Source: Rhizopus arrhizus
Taxonomy: Eukaryota; Mucoromycota; Mucoromycetes; Mucorales; Rhizopodaceae
Assembly: GCA_024220505.1 (NCBI GenBank)
Contig: JAKZZE010000034.1
Location: forward strand, 186,001-250,000
Length of the DNA: 64,000 nucleotides
Reading direction: 5' to 3'
Below are positions 29,643 to 41,600 of the stretch, piece after piece. Under the pieces are notes generated by a model that was not told where the DNA came from, did no database searches, and was given only the letters and a program-made list of their open reading frames with translations. The first letter of the stretch is position 1; each line of letters opens with the position of its first letter. The position numbers and the translations under genes are program-made.

Positions 29643-32600
29643 ATAAAAGATTTTTGTTTATTGAATGGCAAGGAGACGTTACAGTATGTGTCTCGCCATG
29701 AGGTGCAATAAATTTTAGAAAAGATAAAACAAGATAAAAGAGTAATAAGAGTTAAGAAATAAAAAATAAAAATAAAAACTAGACATAGCTAGAAAAAAAA
29801 GAAAAGGCAAAGTAAACAAAGAGAGATGTTGACGGCAATTAACAATCGTTAATCTTGTACTGATTCAAAGAACAAATAATCGACTGTACTTGACAGTGGC
29901 AGTGGGCGAATCTTGTCCAAGAAAAGAGAGCCAGATGTGTCGATAGACGATCCAACAAATGTGCCTTCGGGAAGGCAAATCTGTTCGATTTCAAGGAGGA
30001 CTTGACAGACAACAGGCCACCAAAGGGACCAACGAGAGAACAGTGCTTGAGATGGATATGCTGGAAGTTTCCTTGGCAACATATTCAGAACATAATCCAA
30101 AGGATTGGGCTTGATGTCAACAGGTAGATTCAATCTTTCAGCAACACGGAGACAGGACAAGAGATGAGTACGAGAGGCATGGATGGGACCACAGCTACAG
30201 TCGATAGGACGAGCAGGAAGCCACCCCATACGCCATCGAAGGATGCGACTACGGTCAGAGAGGAGCATTGAGATGAAGAACATCGCATCAATGCCGATAC
30301 TTGGACGACAAGCAGAGAGGAGGACAGGTGGATCAGGACGATTCAAGATTCGATGCAGAAGGTCATTGCGGTAAGCGAGCACACCCTGCTTGACATGGAC
30401 ATCAGTAGAAAGATGTGCAAGGCGATCATCAACAGAAGTATACCCACCTGTATACTGAGGGTTCAACCATAGAGGGTTTTGCCTCAGCAATGCCGGCCAT
30501 CGGAAACGGCTCTTGATCGGTGCAGCAGCGACAAAGGGAACCAACTTGGCAAGCAGACAATCATCAGGAAGATGGTGGACACGGACAATCATCTTGAGTA
30601 CCAAAGTATGGGCCCGCACATGCATCGATGGAGTACTTGTCAAGTGCTTGAACACCGTGGTAGAGGCACGAGGATGACCACCGAATGCCAAACGAAGACA
30701 CTGATTTTGGGCGCGATCCAGTAGAGCCAGTTGCTTTTGCAAAAAGGTGCAGATGCACAAACCATACTCGAATCTAGGTCTAATGAAGATAGTGTAGAGA
30801 CGAGTAGCAGTAAGGCGAGAGAAGCCAGGAGAGCGGATACCGACAGGCAAAAGGAAGCGACGCATAGCAGAGACAGCAGAGGTAACATTCCGTTGGATCA
30901 GCAGACCAGTAGCGATGGTGCCAGTATCATCAAATGGGACGCCGAGATAGTTGAAGGTAGATTGAATGGGAATGTCATCACCATACAACTTTAGCTGGGG
31001 ACCACCAAGAGAGAAAGCAGAGTTGACCACCACACACTTGGCAGGATTCCATCGGTAACCCAAGGAGAAGGAGTGTTCTTCAGCTGCCTTGAGAAGACGA
31101 GGCATGACTTCTGGAGCACCTATAAGGACAACGTCATCAGCATATAGTAGACAGTTCAACCAGAGGCCATCGAATTCACGTTGTGGATTTGAGCTGTAAT
31201 ATCTTGCCGAGATTGGTAATCGAATAGAACGAAGCAGAGCTGGGAGGCTGTTGATGTAGATGGAATACAAGAACGGTGACAGGATTGAACCTTGAAGCAC
31301 ACCAGTTCTTGGCCAGAAGGCAGGAGAGGTAAAACCAGAAACCAAGACTTCTATACTTACTTTGTCAAACAGACATTGGAGTAGTCCAAGTAGAGCAGGA
31401 GAGATGTAGGTCTCTAGAGCACGCCATATGATTGCTCGATCAACGGTATCATAAGCAGACTTGATATCCAAGAAGGCCAAGACAGGAGATTCACCGTGAT
31501 GATCAATAGCATGCTGTCGACAGAGCTCATTCAGACAGAGCGCTTGATCCAGAGCACTACGACTATGACGGAAGCCGCCTTGGACAGGGTCGAGTGGTGG
31601 AGCGGTGTCTTCAAGAGTTGTCTGCAAGCACAGTTCAAAGAGCTTTCGCAATACCGATGTCAGGCTGATCGGTCGATAGTTTGCTGGTTGCAGTGGATCA
31701 CCCTTCTTGTAGATTGGGACCACTTGAGCAGTGCACCATGCAGCAGGGACAGCAGACCATATCCAGCACAGACGAAAGAGCAAGGTCAGGACAGGAACCA
31801 GATCATCAGCAATTGGCAATAGCATCTCTGTTCGTAAGTGATCACAGCCTGGAGCCTTGCGACGTGAGAGACGTTTGAGAAGTGCAGTGCGCACCGTTTC
31901 TATATCCACTGGACACGGATCATCTTCAAGACAATGAGGACCAGAGGGGATCGGTGGTGCATTGTACCTAGTCGATGGTAATGACGAGCCAGAGAATACT
32001 TGCTTCAAGTGATTAGCCATGGTTGTAGCCGCAACAGTGGGACCTTCCGGATGGGAATAAGAAGGAGCCAGTGTGCGATTGCGTCTAATTCTCTTGATAG
32101 TAGCAGTGGTGTCAGACAGCGGACCAGAAGACAAAGTTTCGCAGAATTGCTTCCAAGTAGCACGACGACGACAGTACAGGGCACTTTTGAACCGCTGGGC
32201 AGCAACTTCATATTCTTGCCATCGAAGTACTTTGTTGATACCAACAGTTCTTTTCCACTTGCGACGGGCTTGTTCACGACGGTCAAACAGAGCTTGAAGA
32301 TCATCAGTCCAGAACCAGGCATTGCCAGAACCACGAGGCTTCTTTTGACCGACAGAGTCATCCAGACAAGAATGAATGATGGAGGTCAACTCGTTGGCAA
32401 GGAGATCCATATCGGGTGCTGTGTTATTGGTAGATGATGCATATGTTGTCAAGCATTCACGAAACGGTTGGATACGGTCCCGGAAGAGGTCAACATAGAG
32501 GCAGTCAGGCTCGGTCAGTCTACTCAGATTCCACAAACGACGAGGATGAGCAGGTGGTGGCGGTGGTGGAGGCAGGACACAGGACAATGATACAGGATGA

Positions 32601-32808
32601 TGGTCTGAACCAAGAGAGAGGTCTTCATGTACAAGCATCTTTGGATTCACCAGTTGTTGTGAACTGAGAAACAAGTCGATGACACTGTTGAAGTGTTCAC
32701 CGGTGGTAGCATTGACACGGCCTTGAGCACAATAGGTTGGGATACCATAGGCTAGTTGAGTATTCCAACATGTCATTCCATTCTCCAGGATCCAGCTGAA
32801 CAACTTGA
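29643..32808 (-). mobile_element. LINE-T1 copy c, 5'-truncated, joined to the tRNA gene
   Basis: Contains the 3' UTR (29643-29848) and most of ORF2. The 5' truncation falls inside the endonuclease and abuts tRNA nucleotide 1 without extra bases. ORF1 and the 5' UTR are missing, as expected for incomplete reverse transcription. Flanks are the 15-base tRNA duplication. Confidence 0.93.
29849..32808 (-). pseudogene. LINE-T1c ORF2, N-terminally truncated
   Basis: Open from 32808 to the stop at 29849, but without a start or the first half of the endonuclease. It starts at the equivalent of residue 181 (KLFSWILENGMTCWN). The frame stays open into the tRNA only through a GTG, which is chance. RT motifs are intact (FLDIKSAYDTVD, GVLQGSILSPFLY, LLYADDVVLIG), as is the C-terminal zinc-type motif (DCSCGPIHASRTHLLSC). 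It is nearly identical to copy b. Dead on arrival rather than decayed. Confidence 0.93.
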
Positions 32809-32880
32809 GCCCGTTTAGCACAGTGGTAGTGCGTCAGTCTTGTAAACTGAAGGTCGGTTGTTCAATCCAGCCAACGGGCA
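32809..32880 (+). tRNA. tRNA-Thr, anticodon UGU
   Basis: 72 bases that fold perfectly by hand. The acceptor stem is GCCCGTT/AACGGGC with discriminator A, the D stem GCAC/GTGC, the anticodon stem TCAGT/ACTGA around loop CTTGTAA (anticodon TGT), and the T stem GGTTG/CAGCC around TTCAATC. No intron; CCA is not encoded. The A box (TAGCACAGTGG) and B box (GGTTGTTCAATCC) are present, and a T-run terminator follows. It decodes ACA. Its first 15 bases are the target duplicated at every LINE junction to the left, so its natural 5' flank is now LINE sequence. Confidence 0.95.
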
Positions 32881-32892
32881 TCTGTAATATCC

Positions 32893-32900
32893 TTTTTTTT
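32893..32900 (+). terminator. RNA polymerase III terminator of the tRNA
   Basis: A run of eight T 13 bases after the tRNA end, with further T runs to 32920. Confidence 0.8.
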
Positions 32901-33264
32901 CTTCTTTTTTTTGTTTTTGGTGTAACTTTTGCGGAAGAAGGGACTCAGTCCTAGAGTTCTTTTATATTTTTATATATACTTAACTCAATAAAGCAGGCTA
33001 ACTTACTCATAAAAGTTCCTGATCTCTTATTTTACTTTACTTTTTATATTATTTTATCAAGAAACATCGTATTGATCTTACATATAAGATCTGGTGGTCA
33101 CTACTTAACAAGCATCCGCTTAAATTCTATATAAAACAACAACTTACAAGGCAATCTTAACCTTACAATCAAGCTTTACAAGCAAACTTTACTCTATTAT
33201 AACACAAACCTACAAGCCAACCATATAAAATAACACTAGGAGAGACATCATCCCTGAAGATAAA

Positions 33265-33301
<37 letters not shown>

Positions 33302-33590
33302 CAACCCTATTGTAACAAAGAAGCTAAAAAATGAAAAAAGTCAAAAAAAAAAAATGAGAAAGGTCAAACAAATGAAAAAAGTCAAAAAAACGAAAAAAAA
33401 GTCAAAAAAATGAAAAAAGTCAAGAAAATGAAAAAAGTCAAAAAAAAAAAAAAAAAAAAAAAAAAATTACAGCATATAAATATCCCAACCATTTAGTCAA
33501 AGAAAAAGGACAGTACAGTTCTACTCATATATTTTATTATATATTTTATTCAATAAACAGGCAACCTTCTCATAAAAAGTTCCTGATCCC
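32901..33590. repeat. A-rich spacer with simple repeats, no gene seen
   Basis: Holds an A33 run (33266-33298) and an irregular tandem repeat of about 17 bases (unit like ATGAAAAAAGTCAAAAA, 33326-33466). Two related stretches (about 32975-33025 and 33535-33590) share CAATAAA-CAGGC-CTCATAAAAGTTCCTGATC, the second preceded by CATATAAATATCCC. The TATA and AATAAA spacing resembles the LTRs nearby, so these may be decayed LTR pieces. No ORF of note. Confidence 0.5.
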
Positions 33591-33931
33591 TGTCATGTTT
33601 TGACATGTCAATAAGATACAGTCTTATCATTCTGGACTAAATCTTTACAAATGAGTTTGAATAAGAATAGAACCTGATAATTATCACTGCCCTAAACAGC
33701 CAAGTTTCACTTTCATCTCAACAGTTGATTATTAACATCAGTCTATAAAATTTTTCTTATACATGTCAAATCATATCGGTCGTAACTATTTTTGTCATCT
33801 AATCTCAGGTCTTGCTCAACTAATATAAATAGCCTTGAAATCTTTCTTTAATAAAAGTATTCGACTTTAGAACTATTGTTCGGTCTCGTTAATTCTTCTT
33901 TATCTTATTTTTGAATACTTAAAACACTTCA
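33591..33931 (+). repeat. Gy3 5' LTR
   Basis: 341 bp, with TATAAATAGCC and TTTAATAAAAG signals, ending CA before an oligo-T leader. Confidence 0.93.
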
Positions 33932-33974
33932 TTTTTTTTAACGAATTCTGAACCTCTAATAACAAAAAGCAAAT

Positions 33975-36900
33975 ATGGCTAACGAAGATCAATCTCCTAA
34001 CACCTTTACTCATGGTGAAACTGATGTGTTTAGAACAAACATAGAGGAGGCATCAAAAGCTATCGAAGATACTGAAATGGCCAATGCAGAAGAAACACCA
34101 TCTCTTATGGCAACAAGCTTGGTATCAAATGATGATAAACCCGTTGATGCTGTTATGGGTTTGAGGGTTACTTTAGAAGACCTTAGGCAGCAAATTGCTC
34201 GGGCTGTGGTATCTGGTGCCTCACAAGAACAGCTCTCAAAGTTACAAGAACAAGCAGTCAGTATAAAAAACTGTATCATGTTCTTGGACGAAGCACAGGC
34301 TTTTTGCATCACACCTCCCATGCCTACAGGTGGTATAATTCTTGGTTCTGGTCACGCTACGAATGCTTCTCATCCTCGCTCTGCTCATGTCATCCCACCT
34401 GACCTTCCAATCTGGCAGTGGCAGGGTAATATTTGGAGGAAAGAAGCGGAAGCACACGATTCTGTAGAAGATCTACTCGACACCTTTGCTCTGATCGTTG
34501 AATCAAATGGTCTATCCATAGATTCTAGCTGGTCTCGTCTGGTTCCTATCAAAATGAACAGAGATCAGCGATCTTGGTTCAATGAAGTGCTCAAAGGTCG
34601 CAACTTGGTTTGGTCTGAAGTCAGAAAGATCATAGTCAAGACATACGCTACACAGGACGTAGCTCAAGAGTTAGAGTATATGGATCAGCTGTTATCTCTT
34701 AAAATGGCCGCAGCAGAATCCATAGAAGCCTTCACTGATCGATTCCAAAGGATCCGCAGAGCAGCCAAATGGGACGATAACATCAAGACTGCCACCATAT
34801 ACAAGCGAGCTTTACCAGCATTTTTGCGTCAAGAGGTCTCTCGCTCCTTGTTGAACCTAGGAAGAGATCAGCAAGACTCTGTCGCAAAAGTCGCTGCCAA
34901 AGCCAGGATGGTATTGTCATCCAACTTGTGTTCCGAGGTTAACCCACCGCCTCGACAAGCCTCCGTCCCCGTCAAGTCTTCATCTTTGTCTCTCTCATCA
35001 AATGGAACAGAGGCATCTAAGTACAACCCTAGGAACTCACATTTGTTGAGCAACTTACAGGGTATAACTAAGAAGTCCTCTTCTCCTGGCAACATCAAAA
35101 ACAAATTCCATTGTGTTATCCATGGCCCGGCCAATCACCCTACAGACAAGTGCAACAAGTACAAGGATTTGTTGAACAGAAGCCCTCCGTTGGTGAACCC
35201 TTCCTCCACTACAAATAATTCATCAATGTCTTTTGTATCTGTTGCTAAAAGGTGTTATCGTTGTTCTGGTAATGTTCCATGGTCCAGGGAACATGCGGCT
35301 AACTGTCCACGAGACAAGCCCTATCACGGCCCAACTAAGGCCATCCGTTCTGTTCGCTTGGATACCTCAAGATCCAATGGTAACAAGCCCAGCCTCACCA
35401 TCACTCCTCAAGCTAGACCACAACAGGCATCTTCTAAGGTGTCTAGTGGTGATAGCAACTTGATGGACGTAGATGACGAGGGCTATCCAGTGAACTATGA
35501 TTGTAAGAAATTAACAAAACAGAATGAAGTATTTAAAAGTACTAACCATTCTTTAATTGTACCTATCACTATAGAAAATGTGAACACTATGGCCCTAGTT
35601 GATAGTGGTTCCTCTTTTAGCTCGATAGACACAAATTTTGTTAATAAATACAATATTGCAGTTGATAGAAATGTATCTGGTTCCGTTATTCTTGCTACAA
35701 GTGATAATGTTAGTAAACGTTTCGGTACAACCAAATTTCCATTAAGTGTTATTTACGGTGATAATGATAAAAATCTTATTCATACATCCCATTCTTTTGA
35801 AGTCCTTCCTCTTTCCTTGGATACTGAAGTTGTAATAGGATTAGATCTAATGCACAAGTTGAACATTCTTGTTACCAACTTAGCTATCAGACATCCTAAC
35901 CTTGCACCAGTTATTGACAAAGAGATTACGGATGATACACCTGAACCTAACAAAGCTCCTTTCGGTACACCTGAGCAACAAGCTCATTTCCATAATGCTG
36001 TTAAACCATTTGTTGATCAAAATGCCTTAATACCTAAGAATTCATTCTGTACTGTACCAGAGTCAGTTATACGTTTAGATACTGTTAAAGGAAAAACTGC
36101 TTACCGTGCACCATATCGTACTCCTTTTAAATTACTACCAATCATGCGTGAATGTATTGACACTTGGTTAAAGGATGAAGTTATTGAACGTGCATCACCT
36201 AATTCAGATTGGAATTCTCCTTTAACATTGGCACCTAAGAAAGACTTGCTTGGTAATCTCACAGGACATCGACCCTGTCTCGATCCTCGCTTGTTAAATT
36301 CTATTCTTGTGTCAAATGATAGACATCCTATTCCAAAGATTGAAGAGATTTTCGATCGATTACAAGGATCAACTATTTTTACCACTCTTGATCTTCGACA
36401 AGCATTTCATCGATTCCAAATCTATGAGCCTGATCGTATTAAGACCACATTCGCTTTTGAAGGTCAACAATACCAATTTAGAGGTTGTCCATTTGGATTG
36501 AAACATATTGCTTCCCGTTATCAACGAGTGATTAATATAGTGTTACGTGATTTACCTTATGCACAGGCTTTTGTTGATGATATCATCATATTTTCCAAGT
36601 CTTATGAGGAACACATCACACATGTGCAAAACATAATTCAGAGATTAACTAAAGTGAATTTGATCCTTAACCCAGACAAGTGTCATTTTGCGCAGTCTAC
36701 TGTTTACTTGCTTGGTTTCTGTGTTGATGCCAAAGGGTCTCGACTCGATCCTCGTAAAGTTACAAACGCTTTGACTTGGCCTAGACCTTCATCTGGAAAA
36801 GAGATTCAACGCTTTTTAGGACTGGTAAATTATTTTAGAAAATACTTGCCAAATATTTCTGAAGTCACTGCACCTTTGGACAAATTACGTTTCGAAGGTA

Positions 36901-38388
36901 AACTTGATAAACTTTGGACATCTGAACAAGAAAGAGCTTTTGAAAAGATCAAGGCATTATTGTCTTCTGCGCCACTTCTTCATCATCCAGATCTAGAACA
37001 ACCTTTTTATGTTGCTACTGATGCTAGTAACTATTCAATTGGTGCTGTTCTTTACCAAGTTATCAAAAATGAGACTCGATATATCGGTTTCATGGCACGC
37101 TCACTTTCTACATCTGAAAAGAATTATTCTACTACTAAACGTGAGCTATTAGCAGTGATATTTGCACTAAAGAAGTTTCATCCATTTTTGTGGGGTAATC
37201 CATTCACCTTATACACTGATCACAAGGCCTTGACTTATCTCCACACCCAGCCTGTAGCTAACGCTATGATGATCAATTGGCTGGACACTATACTGGATTA
37301 TAACTTCAAAATCATCCATCGACCTGGTATTCAAAATATTCTACCAGATGCTTTGTCGCGTCTTTTCGAACCTGAAAAAACGCTGGAGGGGGATAATAAA
37401 ACCATCAAAACAATCGTCACTTCCCAAATTATCAATTCTAACGGATCAATTCTTACATCCAGAATGATGATGCCTGCTGACTTGATGACCCCAGCACCAG
37501 AAGACAGACAAAAGCTACTCATGGATACACATTTAGAAGGACACTGTGGAGCTCAAGCAATCGTAACAGCTTTACATAGTGATGGTATTCACTGGACAAA
37601 GCTCAAGGAAGATGCACTTGAAATAATACGTAGTTGTCCTGATTGCCAAAAATTCAATATCGCAAAGCACGGATACAATCCCTTGACCTCAATCTATGCT
37701 GATGCACCTTGGGATCACATCTGTATCGACACAGCCGGACCTTTCCCTACTTCAGTACAAGGTAATCAATACATCCTTCTGGTAGTAGACGTCTTTACAC
37801 GATATTGTGTACTCAAAGCCTTGCCCGATAAATCTTCTCTCACTATTGCACTTGCATTAAGAAGTATCTTATCGCTCTTTGGTCGACCAAAAATTATCCA
37901 AAGTGATAATGGTACTGAGTATGTCAATGAACTCGTCAGACTGTATGTTGAATCATCCGGTATTGATCATCGTCTCATATCAGCTTATCATCCCCGAGCT
38001 AACGGTATAGTTGAACGATGGGTTGGCAAAGCAAAAAATATTTTGCACAAAAGATTACAAGGCAGAACTGAGGATTGGGACTTGTATGTTGACAGTACCC
38101 AAGAAGCCCTCAACAATACGCATACAGCTTTACACGGCACTAGACCTTTCTCATTGATGTTTGCAAGACGTCTCAATGAAAACAAGGATTATAATAACGT
38201 GCTGGACAAAACTAAATCGCCTGAAACGATGAAACAGTTAGAAACTAGAATTAACGAGTTTAATGACACTGTCTTACCTGCTATTCGTGAAAAAATAAAA
38301 ACTTCACAAGCTGCTTCTCGAGACAAGTTCAACCAAACTCACAGAATTCTATCCGATATCCCCACTGGTAGTCAAGTCACGCTCAAGA
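33975..38388 (+). pseudogene. Gy3 Gag-Pol, main part, interrupted by Gy4
   Basis: Starts at ATG 33975 and is open for about 1471 codons. Gag carries two zinc-type motifs (CVIHGPANHPTDKC, CYRCSGNVPWSREHAANC). The protease has ALVDSGSSFS (DSG rather than DTG, about 541), RT AFVDDI (about 866), RNase H VATDAS (about 1014), integrase HHCC then CIDTAG (about 1250), QSDNGTEY (about 1309) and GIVERW (about 1344). Gy4 is inserted after SQVTLK. Joining 38388 to 43391 keeps the frame (4866 bases, 1621 residues plus stop), so Gy4 is the only visible defect. DSG is an accepted variant of the aspartic protease motif. Confidence 0.93.
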
Positions 38389-38615
38389 TGAAATGAGCGG
38401 GGTAATTCAGAATTAACAGTCGCCTTATTTGAGGCTGGAAGAAAATATTAATCAAGAAGTTTGGGAAAACTAAAGTTAAAGTCCTTTATTTAATAAAGAT
38501 GCGTTGAGTATTTATATCTTTTTGTTAAACTAATTATCCTTCTAGAATTATCTTTGCAAACGAGATATACCAATTATATTGAAGTATTTTCAATGGCAGA
38601 CTCAGTCTCGCGACA
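38389..38615 (-). repeat. Gy4 3' LTR
   Basis: 227 bp. Minus strand contains ATATAAATACTC and TTAAATAAAGG. The last 13 codons and stop of the Gy4 ORF lie inside it (to 38574). Confidence 0.92.
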
Positions 38616-41600
38616 TCCGGGGGGCTCGTTTGGGGAAATGTCCTCATTTCTACTTTCATACTTTTTCATCCTTGAGGCATGTATATTTTTCCAGACTTTG
38701 GTAGTTGCAATTTCGACAACATCGAAGCGATCGGGGGAGAGTATCGTAGTAACTTGAAATGGACCACGCCAAGCACGAACCAGTTTACCAGCACGACCAG
38801 AAGACGCTTTTGAATGAACGGGAAAGTCGACTAAAACCTTATCTCCCACACATATATCGGGCTGTTTCCGCTTTCCGTTGAGTGTAAGAGCGTTTTTGGC
38901 CTGTGTGTGTATGTTTTCTAAGTTGATTAAGGCATAGGCTCGAGCAAGAAAATCCTTCACCTGATGTTGATATTCAATATGGGGAACAGTCTTGACGGAA
39001 CCAAAATCGGTGGATAATAGAGAACGTGCTTCACGACCATGTACTAGACTGAATGGAGTAAACTTGGTGGATTCATGCACACTTGAGTTGTATGCGAGCT
39101 GAAACTCGTTAAGATGTTCGTCCCACACTGTTTGATGATGATCAAGATCCATAAAAGAGACAATAAAGTTACGCAACGAGGCCATAAAACGTTCGACTAA
39201 ACCATTAGATTGAGGGTGGTAGGCAGGAGCGAACTTTTGCTTGATATCCAGATGTTCGGAGAGGGTTTTTATAAGGAGGCCGGAATAGGGTTTACCGTTA
39301 TCACTAAGGATGCAGCGGACAAGACCATGTTCAGCGAAGACCTTGAGGAGACATTTTGTTACCCAGAAGTCATTGTTTTCAGGCACCGGAGCTATAACCA
39401 CATAGCGAGAGAAGAGACATTGCACCACGACCACATGCTTGTTACCAGAACGAGAGAGGGGTAAAGGGCCAAAGGTATCGACAGCGATTGTGTCGAAAGG
39501 CTGTACCGGAGTATCGGAATGAGTTAGATTGGTATGGCCGAGTGTCGCGTTTGGACTTTTGACTCGTTGGCAGACTTCACATATATTAACCTGTTTCTTT
39601 ACCCAAGCGTGTAAGTTTGGAAAATAGAACAATCGAGCGAAACGTTGGACCGTTCGTGACACACCAAGATGACCCGTTGTTGGATGAGCATGTAGTAATG
39701 TAAAAGCTTCATCACGTAGAGAGACAGGTAGTACGGGTCGGGACCCAAAGAAGAGGACACCGGACTCGTCAGAAAACCCAGGAGGCAAAGAACCAGAAGA
39801 ACCGCGAATGTCCTGGCAGTAAGCGTCCGAGGATTGAGCAAGAGCTAGATCAGAGACCGTCAGCGAACAGACCATAGAAGAGCCAGGAACAGAGACAGGA
39901 TGACGACTGAGAGCGTCCGGACCCGTGTTTTGTGAGCCAGGGCGATACACAATGGTAAAATCATGTTGTTGGAGACTGAGGGCCCAGCGAGCCAGACGGC
40001 CCCGAAGATCGGACGAGCGGGTACTCTGAAGAAACTGGAGGGCATGATGATCTGTCACGACAGTGAATTTTGTACCGGTCAGATAATGTGCAAACTTTCG
40101 AATACCCCAGACGATGGCGAGGGCCTCGACCTCAGATACACCGTAGTTGCGTTCAGCCGGAGACAGAGAACGAGAAGCATAGGCAATCGCGTAAGCGCGA
40201 CGGTTTCGAGGATCACGTTGACAGAGTATGACACCGATACCTGAAGAGCAGGCGCCATCCGTGTGAAGTTCAAAAGGACGAGAAAAGTCAGGGAACCGGA
40301 GGACAGGAGCAGTTAGTAAGGCATTCTTGAGTGTATTGTAAGCAGCTTGTTGTTCATGGGACCAGACCCAAGGGGCCTCTTTCTGGAGTAATGCATGTAG
40401 GGGAGCCGCCAGTACCGAAAACTTACTTATGAAACTGCGATAGTAACCTGCTAAACCAAGGAAAGACCGGAGAGTTTCAGCTGAGGTAGGAGTAGGAAAG
40501 GAGGCAACTGCACGAACCTTTTCAGGATCGGTATGTAAACCATCGGGAGAGAGAATATAACCAAGAAAGGAAATCTTATTACTAGCAAAACAGCATTTAG
40601 AGAGTTTAATCTTGAGAGAGGCCTCACGCAGACGAGAGAGGATTTCGCGGAGATCCTGAAGATGCTGTTCGAACGTTGCGCTAAAACAAATGATATCGTC
40701 CAGATAGACCAAACAAGTTTGCCATTTAAGACCACCGAGAACCGAATCCATAAGACGTTGCATCGTTGCCGGAGCGGAACAGAGACCAAAGGGCATGCGA
40801 ACAAACTCGTAGAGACCACGACGACAGACAAAAGCAGACTTGGGTTTACTCTCCTCATCGAGTTCAATTTGCCAATAAGACGAAGTGAGATCCATAGTAG
40901 AAAAATATTTGGCATTACCAAGGCTGTGTAATGCATCATCAATGCGAGTCAAAGGATATACATCCTTTGTAGTCCGGGCGTTCAGACGGCGATAGTCAAC
41001 ACAGAAGCGAAAAGTACCGTCAGGTTTAGGGACCAAGACTACAGGTGAAGACCAAGGAGACCTACTAGGACGTATAATACCTTGCTGAAGCATTTCATCT
41101 ATAAGTTGGTTGATAGTGGCATTTTCAGCGGAAGATGCACGATGTGGAGGAGAAGAAATAGGTTTCTCGTTGCCAGTATCGATATGGTGCTTTACCAACG
41201 GAGTAGTAGATGAGGGGAGACTGACGAAACAGTCCGAATATTCTGCAAGAAGACGTACCATACGGGTAGATTCAGAGACAGAAAGTGAATCACCTAAAGC
41301 AGCAGAAAAATCAAGAGACGTATTGGTGGCCTTCGTGCCATTAGAGACTGTACACAAAGAAGCAGCGTATGGAATAATTTGAGAAGACGAGGGTAAATAC
41401 GCGGCAGAAGCAACGATTTGATTTTTATTAAGAATACAATCTTTGATATTTAAATTGGCAACTTTAATAGTGGCAAGACCCTCTTGATCAAATTGGACGA
41501 CGCCAGCGGCAACGGCAACCAATTTTTCAGCAGCCAGAGAAGAAGGAGTAGAAACCATTGTGAGAGCGTTACGTGGACCACGGATCTGCACATATGCATG

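Noticed and set aside
32809..32821. LINE-T1c ORF2 starting inside the tRNA
   Set aside because: The apparent start is a GTG in the antisense of the tRNA; the frame is open by chance and the endonuclease half is missing.
29628..32823. The five GCCCGTTTAGCACAG copies as CRISPR repeats or attachment sites
   Set aside because: They are 3-11 kb apart in a eukaryotic retrotransposon array and explained fully as target-site duplications of tRNA nucleotides 1-15.
33266..33298. A33 run as a LINE poly(A) tail
   Set aside because: No LINE 3' UTR adjoins it, and LINE-T ends here have no A tail. It is part of an A-rich simple-repeat region.
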